NCBI GenBank assembly: GCA_001579985.1
Contig: LRSR01003206.1
Span: 1 to 31,075, forward strand
DNA length: 31,075 nt
Reading direction: 5' to 3'
From: Hypsibius dujardini
Lineage: Eukaryota; Tardigrada; Eutardigrada; Parachela; Hypsibiidae
The position numbers and the translations under genes are program-made. The stretch's first letter is position 1, and each line of letters opens with the position of its first letter. The notes under the pieces are model-generated. The model had not been told where the DNA came from. It saw only the letters and a list, made by a program, of their open reading frames with translations, and searched no databases. Of this stretch, positions 20,901 through 30,852 are shown in pieces.

Positions 20901-23433
20901 CACGACTCACCCAGGACCCACCCACCTACAACCGTGCACCTTCACTCACCCCAACCCACCTTTTACAAATTGCCCATGCAAACCAAGTTAAAAATTAGAT
21001 TAGCTAAAAGTAGTAAATATGAGAGAAGAATTTATGACTTTAGAGTTAACGGCTAGAAGTTACGACTGTATTATTCATTAGAAGCCAAACTCGGACTGCG
21101 ACGTCAGTGAGTTGATTTCGCAAGTTTTATTTCAGGGTTGTAATAGCCAACTGACCATAGTAAATACCATTTACGAAACTCTTCGAACAACCAGAATGCA
21201 TGTCTTTGAGGTTTTGCGATTTTAGTTTGCAGACTGGCACCTCAGATGCCATTGTTTCTCTTTTTCAAAACAAAAAAAATTTCTGCACGCTCGGATAGCA
21301 CCTGCGGGCGACTTTGTACACCTTTTAAAAAATTCTGGGCGAAGGTCGCAAATCATATCACGTAGCATGCAATAGCGTTTCGAAGCATCATAGTAGCCAA
21401 CAGTAAATCGTGGTACGCCGAAACAAACCGTTGCCCACTGTAGCATAACGTAGCACCACATAGCACCACGTAGCACCACGTAGCACCACATAGCATAACG
21501 TAGCACCACGTAGCTAGATCCGGGCGACTTTGTACGGACAGGGCTGGAACAGCTTGACAATACTAACACGCACCAACACGTGTCAGGGTTGGACTTCTTG
21601 ACCTGAACTGATGGCTGTCGTTGCTAAAATACATTGACTCAGGCAGTAACAAGTGAGGTAATTGAATAATGATATCTGAAATTCTAGGTAAGACCGTGAT
21701 CGGAAGCGGTGAATTTGGCACTGTCTACAAAGGCTCGATGTTCGAAGCCGAAGAAAGCTCTCATAATTTAATGCTGGTGGCAGTTAAAGAGATACATTGC
21801 GCCAATCTTCAAGCTTTCCAGCAGTTTGTGAAGGAGGTTGAAGTGATGGCTAAACTGGAACAACATACCAATATCGTCGCATTATTAGGCGTCGTCTCTA
21901 AAGGTACTTGTCCGCACGGGACAAAAAGTAACAATCCAACTAATCATTTCTGCACATCGTTAAAGTTGCCTCGCGGATGTTACAGGGGAGCAGCTGATTG
22001 TCATGGAATACTGCCCACACGGCTCCATCGGGATGTATCTATCAGATTTAAGCCGGAAACAGAAATTTAGGTCCTGCATCCATGATTGCGGAGATTTGGA
22101 GGGGACCTGGACAGAAAGTGAGCGTGACTCGGACAGGGACACATTGTCCACTTATGATTTAATGAATTTCTCCTATCAAATTGCTCGCGGAATGGAGTTT
22201 CTCTCGGCATATCACATCATTCACCGGGACCTTGCGGCTCGGAACGTATTGATGTGTGAGAATCGAGTTGTGAAGATAGGCGATTTCGGACTAGCAAGAC
22301 GAAAGCAAATCAACTACATCATGGTGGACAAACAGGTATGTACCTGTATTTGTGTATGCTAATTGCAGAGGCTCGTTTTAGGTCCTTCCAAGTCGGAAGC
22401 AGGACCCCTCATGATATGGCTAGGGGGTGGGCAAATAGCTAAAATGTATTTAGTCCAAATCGAATCTAAATTCGGCCTTTCGTTCCTGCTCATCTTGAAT
22501 TTTGTGGGAGTGTGGTTGTCTGATTTTCAAGGAATGGGATTTCAAAACATTATTAAGACTTTAGTTTTTCCACCAACTTTGAATCATACCTGAATGTTTC
22601 TAACTTCGCATTGCCAGTGTGAATAAATATCTAATGTTGGACTTCGACAAACCTCAAATTTGCAGCCAAAAAATCAAGTTCTGAATGTTTTGAAAAGTTT
22701 TGAAATCCACGGCGCCAGGAAACCAGACCCCCAGACCCTCACACAGTTCAAGATGATTAGGAACGAAAGGCCAAATTTCAGGCTCAATTTTGATTGATTG
22801 CATTTTAGCAATTTTCCCACCCCTAGCCGTACCATGAGGGGTCCTGGTTCCGATCTGGATACGTTGTTAAGCAATGATGCATGACCCATGCGCAGATAGA
22901 CGACACAAAGCTTCCTGCGAAGTGGATGGCACCCGAGGCGCTGAAAGAGCTGCTCTTTAACGAGAAAACCGACGTTTGGTCCTTTGGTGTTGTGCTCTGG
23001 GAAATTTTCAGTCTCGGACAAATTCCGTTTAACGATCCCGGTCAATGTTCCATGAAATCCAATACAGTGGCATGGTGGATCCAAATGCTGGAAGCAGGCC
23101 ATCGACTGCCCAAACCATCAGGCACACCTCTAGAAATGTAAGCCCATCGGCCTATAAATTATTCGTCTCACTGAAACCGTACATTTTTGTATATATGCAT
23201 GTCCATAAAACCAGTGATTGTTATGATCGCAACTGAGTACCTGATGATTAAAGCATGCCACCTCTTTTAGATACGCAATGATGCAGTCCTCTTGGTTATT
23301 GAATCCAGCGGAACGACCAGGCTTTCGGGAGTTACGGTCAACTCTGCAGAAACTTGTCATCGGGTCAACGTATCTCAAACTGGACAAACCAGATCTGGAC
23401 TGCGAAGGCGCAGAAGCTCCCAATACGAATTAG
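17908..23433 (+). CDS. Gene B: receptor tyrosine kinase with three tandem pseudo-astacin domains, 1173 aa
   Basis: Five exons, join(17908..20458, 21688..21903, 21986..22335, 22896..23137, 23271..23433), GT-AG, phases 1,1,0,2, total 3522 nt. Signal peptide about 1-20. Three astacin-like (M12A) domains lie near 46-241, 301-502 and 562-752. Each keeps the start (WPxGxVPY-like), a Cys-Ile/Val-x-Phe strand, TRxDRDxxVxINWDN, LPYDYxS and the C-terminal LSxxDVARxLxxYxC. The zinc helix HExxHxxGxxHE reads [24 protein letters not shown] and [12 protein letters not shown], so all three His and the catalytic Glu are lost in every copy. They should bind rather than cleave. TM is about 785-809. The kinase (about 852-1150) has [37 protein letters not shown] and [11 protein letters not shown], and a YLKL in the tail. 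Poly(A) signal AATAAA at 23489-23494. The 2.55-kb first exon holds the whole ectodomain plus TM. Ligand unknown. Confidence 0.93.
20534..20975. repeat. Degenerate G/T-rich inverted repeat in gene B intron 1
   Basis: The left sequence TGTAAAAGGTTGGTGGAAGG and the following GGTGAGTGGGTG are matched in reverse complement by CACTCACCCCAACCCACCTTTTACA at 20942-20966 (with mismatches). It starts within the last part of the frame that reads through the splice donor and helps explain why this intron is 1229 bp when the matching intron of gene A is 144 bp. Confidence 0.5.
21441..21513. repeat. 10-bp tandem repeat
   Basis: About seven head-to-tail units of the form TAGCAYMACR, in exact 10-bp register, within gene B intron 1 upstream of the first kinase exon. 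Confidence 0.9.
22385..22862. repeat. Inverted-repeat (MITE-like) insertion in gene B intron 3
   Basis: The left arm begins near AAGTCGGAAGCAGGACCCCT (22388) followed by CATGATATGGCTAGGGGGTG. The right arm is its reverse complement ending near AGGGGTCCTGGTTCCGATCT (22837-22856). Arms are roughly 200 bp and diverged. The intron is 560 bp, against 83 bp for the same intron in gene A, so the element accounts for most of the difference. A related single arm lies at 17209-17395. Confidence 0.75.
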
Positions 23434-23488
23434 TTAACGAAATTGCTCTGCTTCTAGATTGAATTTATTCGTAACTGCAACGTTTGCT

Positions 23489-23494
23489 AATAAA
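23489..23494 (+). terminator. Poly(A) signal of gene B
   Basis: AATAAA 56 bp past the gene B stop codon, followed by an A/T-rich stretch. Confidence 0.6.
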
Positions 23495-24213
23495 ATGATT
23501 AAAGCAAAGCCATAGCTAAATCTGTACACCCAGTGACAAAAACGCCCCGTGAGGTCCTGCGTGTCAGGAATAATATTAGTAACAAAAGCAAGAGTGCTAG
23601 AAGTAAGTTCTGTGCTGATGCGCCGACTTATAGTTACATGGTTCTCTTCGCGCCCGTACGATCGGTAATCTTATTCGAATCACTCCTCCCAATTTTCAAA
23701 GTTAGATCACGCTTCATTTTCTTTCCTCAAACGCCAAATAATCGAAGGGCACTAACAAAAAAACGAAAAATTGTCCCACCGAAATCCCAGTAGGTGCGAA
23801 GCTGGGGTGGATTGTTTGCTGGCCACTCCTAAGGGGCTATGTCATCCTCCGGGCTTGTGTGGTTACGATTGCGTTTGGCATGGCCAGAACTGCGATGGTA
23901 TACCAAATAATATAGAAGATACTTTTCTATACTACTTGGTGTTACCCTCTATCCTCGACGGTAGTTCACTCTACATCGTGCCAAGTTCATGCCTTCTCTA
24001 ACGAGCATCAAGTTTAGGTCAGAATTACATGTGCTACGGATTCTCGCAATTTGTCAACGGGTTGTTCACCTCTTGAAAACTTTGAACGCCAAAAGAGATG
24101 CATTTCAGTTTCATTTTTCTGTGACAAAATTGACTGTAGCAGAAAATTGACTGTAACAGAAAATTGACTGTACACACTCAATGCAAAATGTGAATATTAA
24201 TCAGAATATTCAA
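23495..24213. other. Spacer between gene B and the first LU relic
   Basis: No gene recognised. It includes a short tandem repeat of about 17 bp (AAAATTGACTGTARCAG, three copies, about 24125-24173). Confidence 0.4.
24125..24173. repeat. 17-bp tandem repeat, three copies
   Basis: AAAATTGACTGTAGCAG, AAAATTGACTGTAACAG and AAAATTGACTGTACAC follow one another directly, just past the stop of the LU relic on the minus strand. Confidence 0.8.
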
Positions 24214-24942
24214 CTAGCAAACGATGCAATCGTTAGGAAGACTGAGAAGCGCTGCGATAATGGTAAACAAAAGATGGAAAGCAACATTTGTGGCGTTTGT
24301 CCCCAAAATCACAACAGTTGGCAGCTCTGTTGCTCTTTTTGTTCTCCTTTTGGTCGTGGATCTTGCTAACAATGGCGAAGGACTTGACAACATTTTATTA
24401 TGTCGTCCATCGTTGAAAAAATCAGTGCTACAGTAGCAAGTGAACTCTGATTTAATGGAATAATTTCCGGGTAGCGAACGAAATTACAGCCTGCTGTTTC
24501 TGGATCCAATGAACAACTGCGATAAACCGTGTCCACTAAAACAGAAAACGCATAGATTGGCGATGAGGCATACTTAACTCATGGATAAAATTGGTCGCAA
24601 CTTACGGTCTCTCTTGGACGTAAATATGGTTGTATAGCTAACACCATCACACGGTATGACGCCAACAGGTAAGACGTCGAACGGGTGTTCAAACTCGTAC
24701 TCAAAATCATCATTCCCAATTGGTGCCGAACCAGATGAGGAGTTGGAAATTCCCACAAGTTCAGGTTTAGTTACACAATTTCGGTCATAGGTAGGATTGC
24801 CTCTAAGGTTGTGACACTTGTAGCACTGAATCGCTGCTCCCAAAAAAGGGTGAATTTGTACGACGACGGCACGCCAGTTTAAGGCAACACCTCTAAAATT
24901 GACCTTGGCGGATGAAATACTTTTAATATTTAGTGTTCGCAT
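24214..24942 (-). pseudogene. LU-domain gene with hydrophobic tail (no kinase), probably degenerate
   Basis: Two exons: 24942-24606 (ATG 24942, donor C|GTAAGT, phase 1) and 24535-24214 (acceptor TTTTAG, stop TAG 24214-24216). The LU start IQCYKCHNL, the RSCSLDPETAGC part and TCYCSTDFFND match gene A, but the last LU Cys (CN) is Phe and one Cys of the CDSSC pair is gone. About 20 extra residues (acidic, DDFEYEFEHPFD) sit mid-domain. The stalk [18 protein letters not shown] is nearly identical to gene A. Instead of TM plus kinase, the protein ends NATNVAFHLLFTIIAALL and a short tail, as in GPI-anchored Ly6 proteins. Exon 2 needs a one-base frameshift near 24470. No signal exon is separate: the first exon runs from Met directly into the LU domain. 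It is either a pseudogene or a GPI-type paralogue with a sequence error. Confidence 0.7.
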
Positions 24943-25160
24943 GTATTTTGCAGTCGGAAATCAGTTACAAAGAACACCATCACAGACACAGAAAGACATG
25001 CAAATTTGCCCTTTTTATAAATCTATTCCCTACCTAATATTTATCAGCGCGAAGCAAAGTGCAACCTTTTTCTGCTATTTTCATTTTCTACAGTTTTTAT
25101 TATTGTTCTATAAAACAATGTTTGAAAAAAACATTTTCGGTTTCCACCAGTAGCAAAAAT

Positions 25161-25317
25161 TACTGTACTGCCGCGATTAAACCGGTCACTTTTTTCCCCG
25201 GGCAGCGCATTCGACCTGTGTGAATGTGAGTATGTGAGTGTGTGTGCTCACTCAACACACAGGCGCGTGTGACGGAGGCGCGGCTAAAGTGACCGATTTA
25301 ATCGCGGCAGTACAGTA
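25161..25317. repeat. Short inverted-repeat element (MITE), Tc1/mariner-like ends
   Basis: TACTGTACTGCCGCGATTAA at the left is matched by TTAATCGCGGCAGTACAGTA at the right. Arms are about 32 bp with one or two mismatches, around a GT/CA-rich core. TA at both tips and CAGTACTGCCGCG-like ends suggest mobilisation by a Tc1/mariner transposase. Confidence 0.75.
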
Positions 25318-26387
25318 CTTAAAATCATCCGCAAAGATATTGTGCTAAAAACAAACACAAAAAGCACAAGTCACATTGTACAGTCGGGGCTAACCTCATC
25401 CGACAAATGCCTTACCGGCTCAGAAACAAATGCGGAAGCCCAGCGTTAGAAAGGTGAACCACTGCGTAAGATGGTACATTTTTTAATCCAAACGCTACTA
25501 CTAGATATATGGGAGATGTACTTAATGCATATCTACTATGACCGGTGGAAATAGTCAAACTGTTGCATATCATAATAACGGCAACCATTGCTGCAATCGA
25601 TCACCCATTGATCGTACAAATGACCGGATGTTAGTCTAATTTGCCGACATACGTATCAGCAGATTCAATGACTGCGTGCCAGGTTTATTGCCGATATGAC
25701 CCGGAAGTGCATTTCAATGCGCGAGTTAATATGATGCTTGCTTATTTCTATTTTTCAGCGTACTGGTACGTCTGCTTAAGAGCCAATTAACCTTGCTACT
25801 CAAACATTCCACTGCCGAGTACTAGTATTTATTCAATTGAAAGCCAGGTGGAACTCTTGCATTCTGGACATTCGTCAGAAGTACACAAAATCACGGTCAA
25901 CTCGAAGCATGGCGCACCTCATTTCTTTAGATCTACGCAACGTTAGCTGGACAGTGGCGCCTCGTTAAAAACCTGCCCCCCCCCCCGCTGAACGAGAAGT
26001 CATTTCCAGTATTTCAATAAAGTCTTTGATTACGTCCAAGATGTGTCCACCTTAGCCCCTTGAAGAAATTATGGGACGGACAGTGCCCACAGATCTTGCC
26101 CCCGCTCGGCCGATGCTTCAATCTGCATTTTAGGTCGTTTCTCCTACTCGATTCGATATCGGTGCAACTGTCATACTATTAATTATGACTACACCCCACT
26201 CTCCGCACATATTCTTTCTGTGTGCCACACAAAATTATAATTTTATGCTTTATTATGATGAGGTCGACCAAGAATACGTCACAAAAATTGACAGTGGACG
26301 ATGAGAGTGCTATTTGAGAAGGAAGGATCTACATTGTAGCCTACCCAATCAGTATGGTGAAATGATGAAACAAGCCCGTCAAAATGA
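25318..26387. other. Intergenic, nothing recognised
   Basis: No coding frame of note. An 11-base C run lies at 25976-25986. Confidence 0.4.
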
Positions 26388-27293
26388 CTATACCTGCTGA
26401 CGGATAAAAGCCAAACTGTGATCGATTAAGAGGAAAATGATATTTGATAGACTTGTCTGAAATGAGGTAGCCACATTTGCAGCGGTTGGAGTTGTAATGG
26501 TGGAGTCCTGCTTTGTTGAAACTGGAGCAGTTCCCACTTTGGGCGTCGTAGTAGTAGTACTTGCACGGGACCGAACTCAATTCTGCCCAACATTACAAAA
26601 GTCAGTACTGCAGATGCATACTGACTCGAGCAGCAATGCAGTGCCATTTCCTTCCTGTCAAAAGTACTCGCATCCATCTCTTGCTACGAGATCCAATGTG
26701 CATTTTCGCATGATGATGTCCTCTAATAACGAAACAACAAACTGCCTAGTACGATATACACGTGCTTTCTAGCACAGGTACATTGTATTCTTAAGTCTGC
26801 CATCTAGGTAGTAGCTATAGGGTACTGACCGGTGTGGTCATGCGTAAACATTGCGGTAACGCAGGGACCATCACGAGTCCGGCGGCAGAGTTGGAACCAC
26901 CCAAACTAACCGGATCTGTTAAACAATTTCGGTCGTATAATGAATGACCCTTAATGTTGCTACAGTTATAGCATTAAATCTCCGTTTCTGTGAATGTAAC
27001 ATGATTCAATAATCGGGTAAAGACAACTAAGCGAATTACTACTTAGAACTGGAAATTGTTCAGATAAATATCTTTGAATGTTGATTAATCTGGGATGTTT
27101 CTTTGGAAACCAACTTTTTATTTTAATAAACATCCAACTAGCCACAACAAATCTACCCGCGCTGTTATCATCCCATGCGGCATAGTTCTTTACCGGCAAT
27201 GATAGCAACAAACATTTCTAGGATCAATAAGACCAACCACTGTCCATTGTAAGAGAGAGGTGTACCTCTAAAGTTATTGCAACTGCTGGGCAT
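26388..27293 (-). pseudogene. Second LU-domain relic (paralogue of gene A ectodomain)
   Basis: Exon 1, 27293-27194, is intact: Met, then the hydrophobic signal [16 protein letters not shown] with donor CCG|GTAAAG, matching gene A's first exon. Exon 2 starts at 26987 (acceptor TTCACAG) and has a TAA where gene A has Gln before CYRC, a 7-bp deletion in the CDSSC region, and no recognisable donor near 26843. Exon 3, 26722-26388, keeps RKCTLDL..DGC and CICSTDFCN, but has TGA in place of the Trp after GCEYF and another TGA after NVGQN. A Thr-rich stalk (ASTTTTTP) and a short hydrophobic end (SNIIFLLI) close it at TAG 26388-26390. No TM-kinase part follows. Several independent lesions make it a clear pseudogene. 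Confidence 0.85.
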
Positions 27294-27560
27294 CTTCCGC
27301 TTAAACGTGCAATTACAAACTCTATTTAACATGGCTTAATATGTTCATATCCAAGTCCAGCGGAAATGAAAGCAAGCTGCCGAGTGCTGAATATACACCA
27401 ACCCACTGCGTTTCGACAATAAACAGTTTATGCTTCATTTATGGTGCCGGATGTTAGTTTAGTTTGTGTATGGACAAGGGAAATGACGGAATAAATCACG
27501 CTTACTGCTGGTAGACCCGGATGTTTATCCCACATGTACCGGTATTTGACGCTGCATTGC
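27294..27560 (-). promoter_or_regulatory. Upstream region of the second LU relic, homologous to that of gene A
   Basis: Similar to 11411-11650 in the same position and orientation relative to exon 1. Shared words include GGATGTTAGTTTAGTTTGTG and AAATGACGGAATA. It marks the end of the duplicated segment on this side. Confidence 0.4.
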
Positions 27561-27630
27561 TCATGGTTGTAGATTGTTCCGCCCGCGGGTATTTGCCCTC
27601 TGTTTGGGTTTCACACTCAGACCACTTATG

Positions 27631-28020
27631 CTACAGATGTGAATTAAATTTCAATTGTTCTATTGAACTTAGTTTTGGACATAGATCGAGAAAGTCAAAC
27701 GTCTGCATACAATAATATTCGGCAATTTGATTGTCGCTTTCTTCTTCCATGCATTGTCCTTCATGTAGGCTATCATTTGCAATGATGAACGTTTATGAAA
27801 GATTGAGGGAAGGATAGTCGTGCTTCACATCTTCAAGTGCTGATTCAAAAGCAGAACCAATAAACGGCAATCCGCCCAAAAATGTTGCACTCAGGGATGC
27901 CGGTGTAATGATTTCAATATCAAATGAACTACTTCCACATCCATGCCCAAACAAAATCACATTAGCTGCGAAAATCGTAGCCAATTTCCACTGTAATATC
28001 AAATCACTTCTGAGTAGCAT
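27631..28020 (-). pseudogene. Fragment resembling the N-terminus of an ANF-receptor-type (guanylyl cyclase receptor) ectodomain
   Basis: From Met at 28020 the frame reads a signal peptide-like WKLATIFAANVILFG. DIEIITPASLSATFLGG and FIGSAFESALEDVKHDYP follow, resembling the first strand and helix of receptor-family ligand-binding (ANF receptor) domains. TAA at 27793-27795 falls between LNLS and TFIIAND, where a Tyr codon would fit. The same frame then stays open to TAG 27631-27633 with C..(x)DNQIAEYYC. The frame is also open upstream to 28320, but that part has no clear match. No further exons were found. The assignment is by pattern only and is tentative. Confidence 0.4.
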
Positions 28021-28320
28021 TCTTGATCTCAGCAAGTACCTAAAAAGCAACAATGGAAGGTCACGTACACGGGGTAATGTTTTTCGGCAGTGCGAAGCCG
28101 CAATAATACAGTGCAATAGCAGAAATATAGGAGCACATTCTTTTACGTGACGAAAAGGATTCTTGACAGGATTGATTGCCTCAAAACGAGCCTCTCCAAA
28201 CATCGTGAGAAGCACGTCAGTTATAAATAAAGTATTATAAAACGGAAGTGTTGATTTTGTAGCCAATTTTCCGTTGAAAATAAAATTAGTGGCCTTATAG
28301 GCTGCATACCTTAATGACAT

Positions 28321-29665
28321 CCACTTTCTCCGAAAACCTTAGCGAGTACTAATGTTTTTTGAGAAAGTTGGTGCCACATACCGAAACGGCCATCCGTCTC
28401 GTCCCCAAGTGCTAGGATTATTAGTGCCACTTACTCTCCGGAAAAATTTAACAATCACAAAATTTCGTTGGGTGAAAATAGCTATACATTGTGAACTATT
28501 TCCCATTTTATCTAACGGCGAGTCGCATTGAGCAGAATATGAAAGTTATTTAAGAATATGGATGGTCTCCTGATCAAACTGATGTATTTGCTTGGAGAGG
28601 GCTACTGAGCCGCCTTTCAACAAGACAGGTAAACCAGCAAAGTCACTCAGCATAACATGATAATGAGTCTGCGACAATTACAGTAGGTTGTCGCGTGGCG
28701 CTTTCTTGTAAGGAAAATGGTGGCTTGGCTTTTAATGGGACACAAAGGAAGAAAGAAAAAGGAACAGTCACTACTGACTGCTTGAACTTTTCCACATCTA
28801 CTCGTCGGAGACAGGAGGATGTGGAAAAGTCGAAGCCATCAAAAATGGCTAAGATAAGATAAGATAAGATTGCTGACCGCTGTCCAGCACTGGTCAGACG
28901 GTCGCGAAAGAGATAAGACGGGCCGGGCACTGGTCATCTGGCCCGGCACTGCAGACAACACAACATGATTTCCCCGCGACAAGGTACATGATATTACGAT
29001 ACATTTGTTCTATTGATTGTGCCTACTTCTGTAAACGTTGTCACTGCTCGGCTGTTTGAATGATGAAACTGATCGCCCTCAGGTACAGTATACCGTCATG
29101 ATAATATTAATTATAACGGTGGTACTTGAGTAGTGTCTGTAAAGGCGTTTTGACGGTTGTCACACCTTTCAAAGCCTCCAACGCTCTTTGCAAACATCCC
29201 ATTTTTGCAGTACATCATAACGATAATTCATATATTGGTGAATATAATTTACAAGCATTGTTGTAATAGGCATACATATGGCATGACATGGAACTAAACA
29301 GTCCTTGCTCTGCTGGTAAAAGCGAAGCACAGTAACGTTTGGTAATGGTTTAGAACGATACATTCTACAGCTTACAGTAAATTTAACACAGTAAGTGGTC
29401 GTCTACAAAGTATGACAGTGGATGATATTTCTCTCTAAAGAAAAGTTAATTTATATTAAAGGCAAAGTAAATCGGAAAGCTCGGAAAGAATAGACAACCA
29501 AAAAAATATGTAATAGATACAGGGGCCGGCAGCAAAGTTGGACCAGTTTGCGCGCCATCGAACAGCTGATTGGTTTCTTTTGTAACAACCCATCCCACGT
29601 TGTTTTTCAATAAAACCAAGTCAGCCGGTGTAGAAAAAAATTTGTTGACGTTTGAACAATCAATC
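28321..29665. other. Intergenic, nothing recognised except a GATAA microsatellite
   Basis: No gene seen. A pentanucleotide run TAAGATAAGATAAGATAAGAT lies at about 28849-28869, followed by two imperfect copies of a GGCACTGGTC-containing word. Confidence 0.4.
28849..28869. repeat. (TAAGA)n microsatellite
   Basis: Four perfect pentanucleotide units. Confidence 0.85.
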
Positions 29666-30742
29666 ATGCCTGCTCCAATTGATTCTGAAGCGAGGGGCGC
29701 CATCTTGGCCCACCATCAGAACGGCCAATCTCATAGAAAAATATTCGATGCTTTGTTTGACCTGGGCTTTTCGGTTTCGAAGTCTACTGTCACTCGTGTT
29801 ATCACGGAATTAGAACGGGAGAAGCGAGGAATCTTCAAACCAGCAAAAAAGCTCGGTTCCCAGTGCCTTTGGTACAAGCGTACCAAGGATCTCATCAAAA
29901 AAGTGGACGCAGCGACGAATGTGGATAATCCTCCAACCCTCAACCAAATGGCTGAACGGTATGATGTCTCTGAAAGGACGATTCGTCGAGTTTTGAGCAA
30001 AAATCTGCAATCGGACTTGCTTAAGAAGACTAAAACGCATGCCCTATCAAACAAGCAAGGGCAGCAACGTCTTGACCGCGGACCTCGGTTTCTCAAGCTT
30101 CTGGGGGGTGATCGATGGAAGTATGTAGTGTCTTTTGATGAGTTCTGGCTGTCTATCAATGACTGTGGTGAAATCCGGGGCTGTTATTACCGGAAGAAGG
30201 GAAAACCAGTTCTGGAAAGTTGCACCAAAAAGTGGAAGCAGAAATTCCCGAAAAAGGTGATGTGCGCCGCAGAAGTGTCGTACCGCGGTGCGACGAGCAT
30301 CTACTTCGTCCCACCGACCAGCAAAGTCAATTGAGCGTTCTTCCTCAACAATATTGTGAAGCCAATAGTGGAAAAAAACGTCTCCAGGCTCTACCCGGGA
30401 GAGGAACACAAAGTCATCCTCCACTTTGATAGTGCTTCCAGTCACACGACGCCTGCGGTCTACTCCTAACTTCAAATCGAAAAAGTCAAGTACATCGGGA
30501 AAGAGGATTGGATGGCTAACAGCCCTGACCATAATCCTATGGATTTCGGTCCGAACGGGATTTTTAAAAAATCAATGTTTAAGAAAAAGCCCAAAGGCAT
30601 CCCTGGTTTGCAACGTGCAGCGCGCCAGGTCTGGAAGGAATACCCACTCAACGTTTGTCGTAATGTTATGAAATCCTGGAGAGGAAGGGTGATTCAGATG
30701 CTAGATGTAAAGGGCTTTCAGATTGAAAACTCAAAAAAATAG
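29666..30742 (+). pseudogene. maT-type (DD37D) Tc1/mariner transposase, two in-frame stops
   Basis: The start was chosen at MPAPIDSEARGAI (29666), typical of mariner proteins; the frame is open a little further upstream. There are 358 codons in a single frame. Two helix-turn-helix units come first (HRKIFDALFDLGFSVSKSTV and NQMAERYDVSERTIRRVL), then the catalytic core with Asp in VVSFDEFW, Asp in ILHFDSASSH and Asp in NPMDFG. There are 37 residues between the second and third, the signature of the maT family. TGA at 30332-30334 (a Trp codon would fit) and TAA at 30467-30469 interrupt it, with no frameshift, so inactivation is recent. No terminal inverted repeat was identified. The end of the frame is duplicated in inverse orientation just downstream. 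Confidence 0.88.
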
Positions 30743-30852
30743 AACAAAATACACACAACGGTGAAAACTCGTTCTTCTATTTTTTTTAGTTTTTAATCTG
30801 AAAGCCCTTTACATCTAGCATCTGAATCGCCCTTCCTCTCGAGGATTTCAGG
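30668..30852. repeat. Inverted duplication of the transposase 3' end
   Basis: The last coding segment (about 30668-30748, including GATTCAGATGCTAGATGTAA) reappears as its reverse complement at about 30772-30852 with few mismatches, separated by about 25 bp. The second arm covers only the 3' end of the gene. Confidence 0.85.

Noticed and set aside
21222-21569. Minus-strand frame with repeated Tyr/Val/Leu/Met-Trp-Cys residues near 21500
   Set aside because: The repeats are the translation of the 10-bp tandem repeat, not a protein domain.
25161-25317. Hairpin as a possible microRNA precursor
   Set aside because: The ends, TA flanks and GT-rich core fit a MITE better; no mature-like segment can be argued without small-RNA data.
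27794-28320. 175-codon minus-strand frame taken as a whole gene
   Set aside because: Its first 100 residues show no pattern; only the part from Met 28020 looks like a receptor N-terminus, and the frame continues past its stop with family-like sequence.
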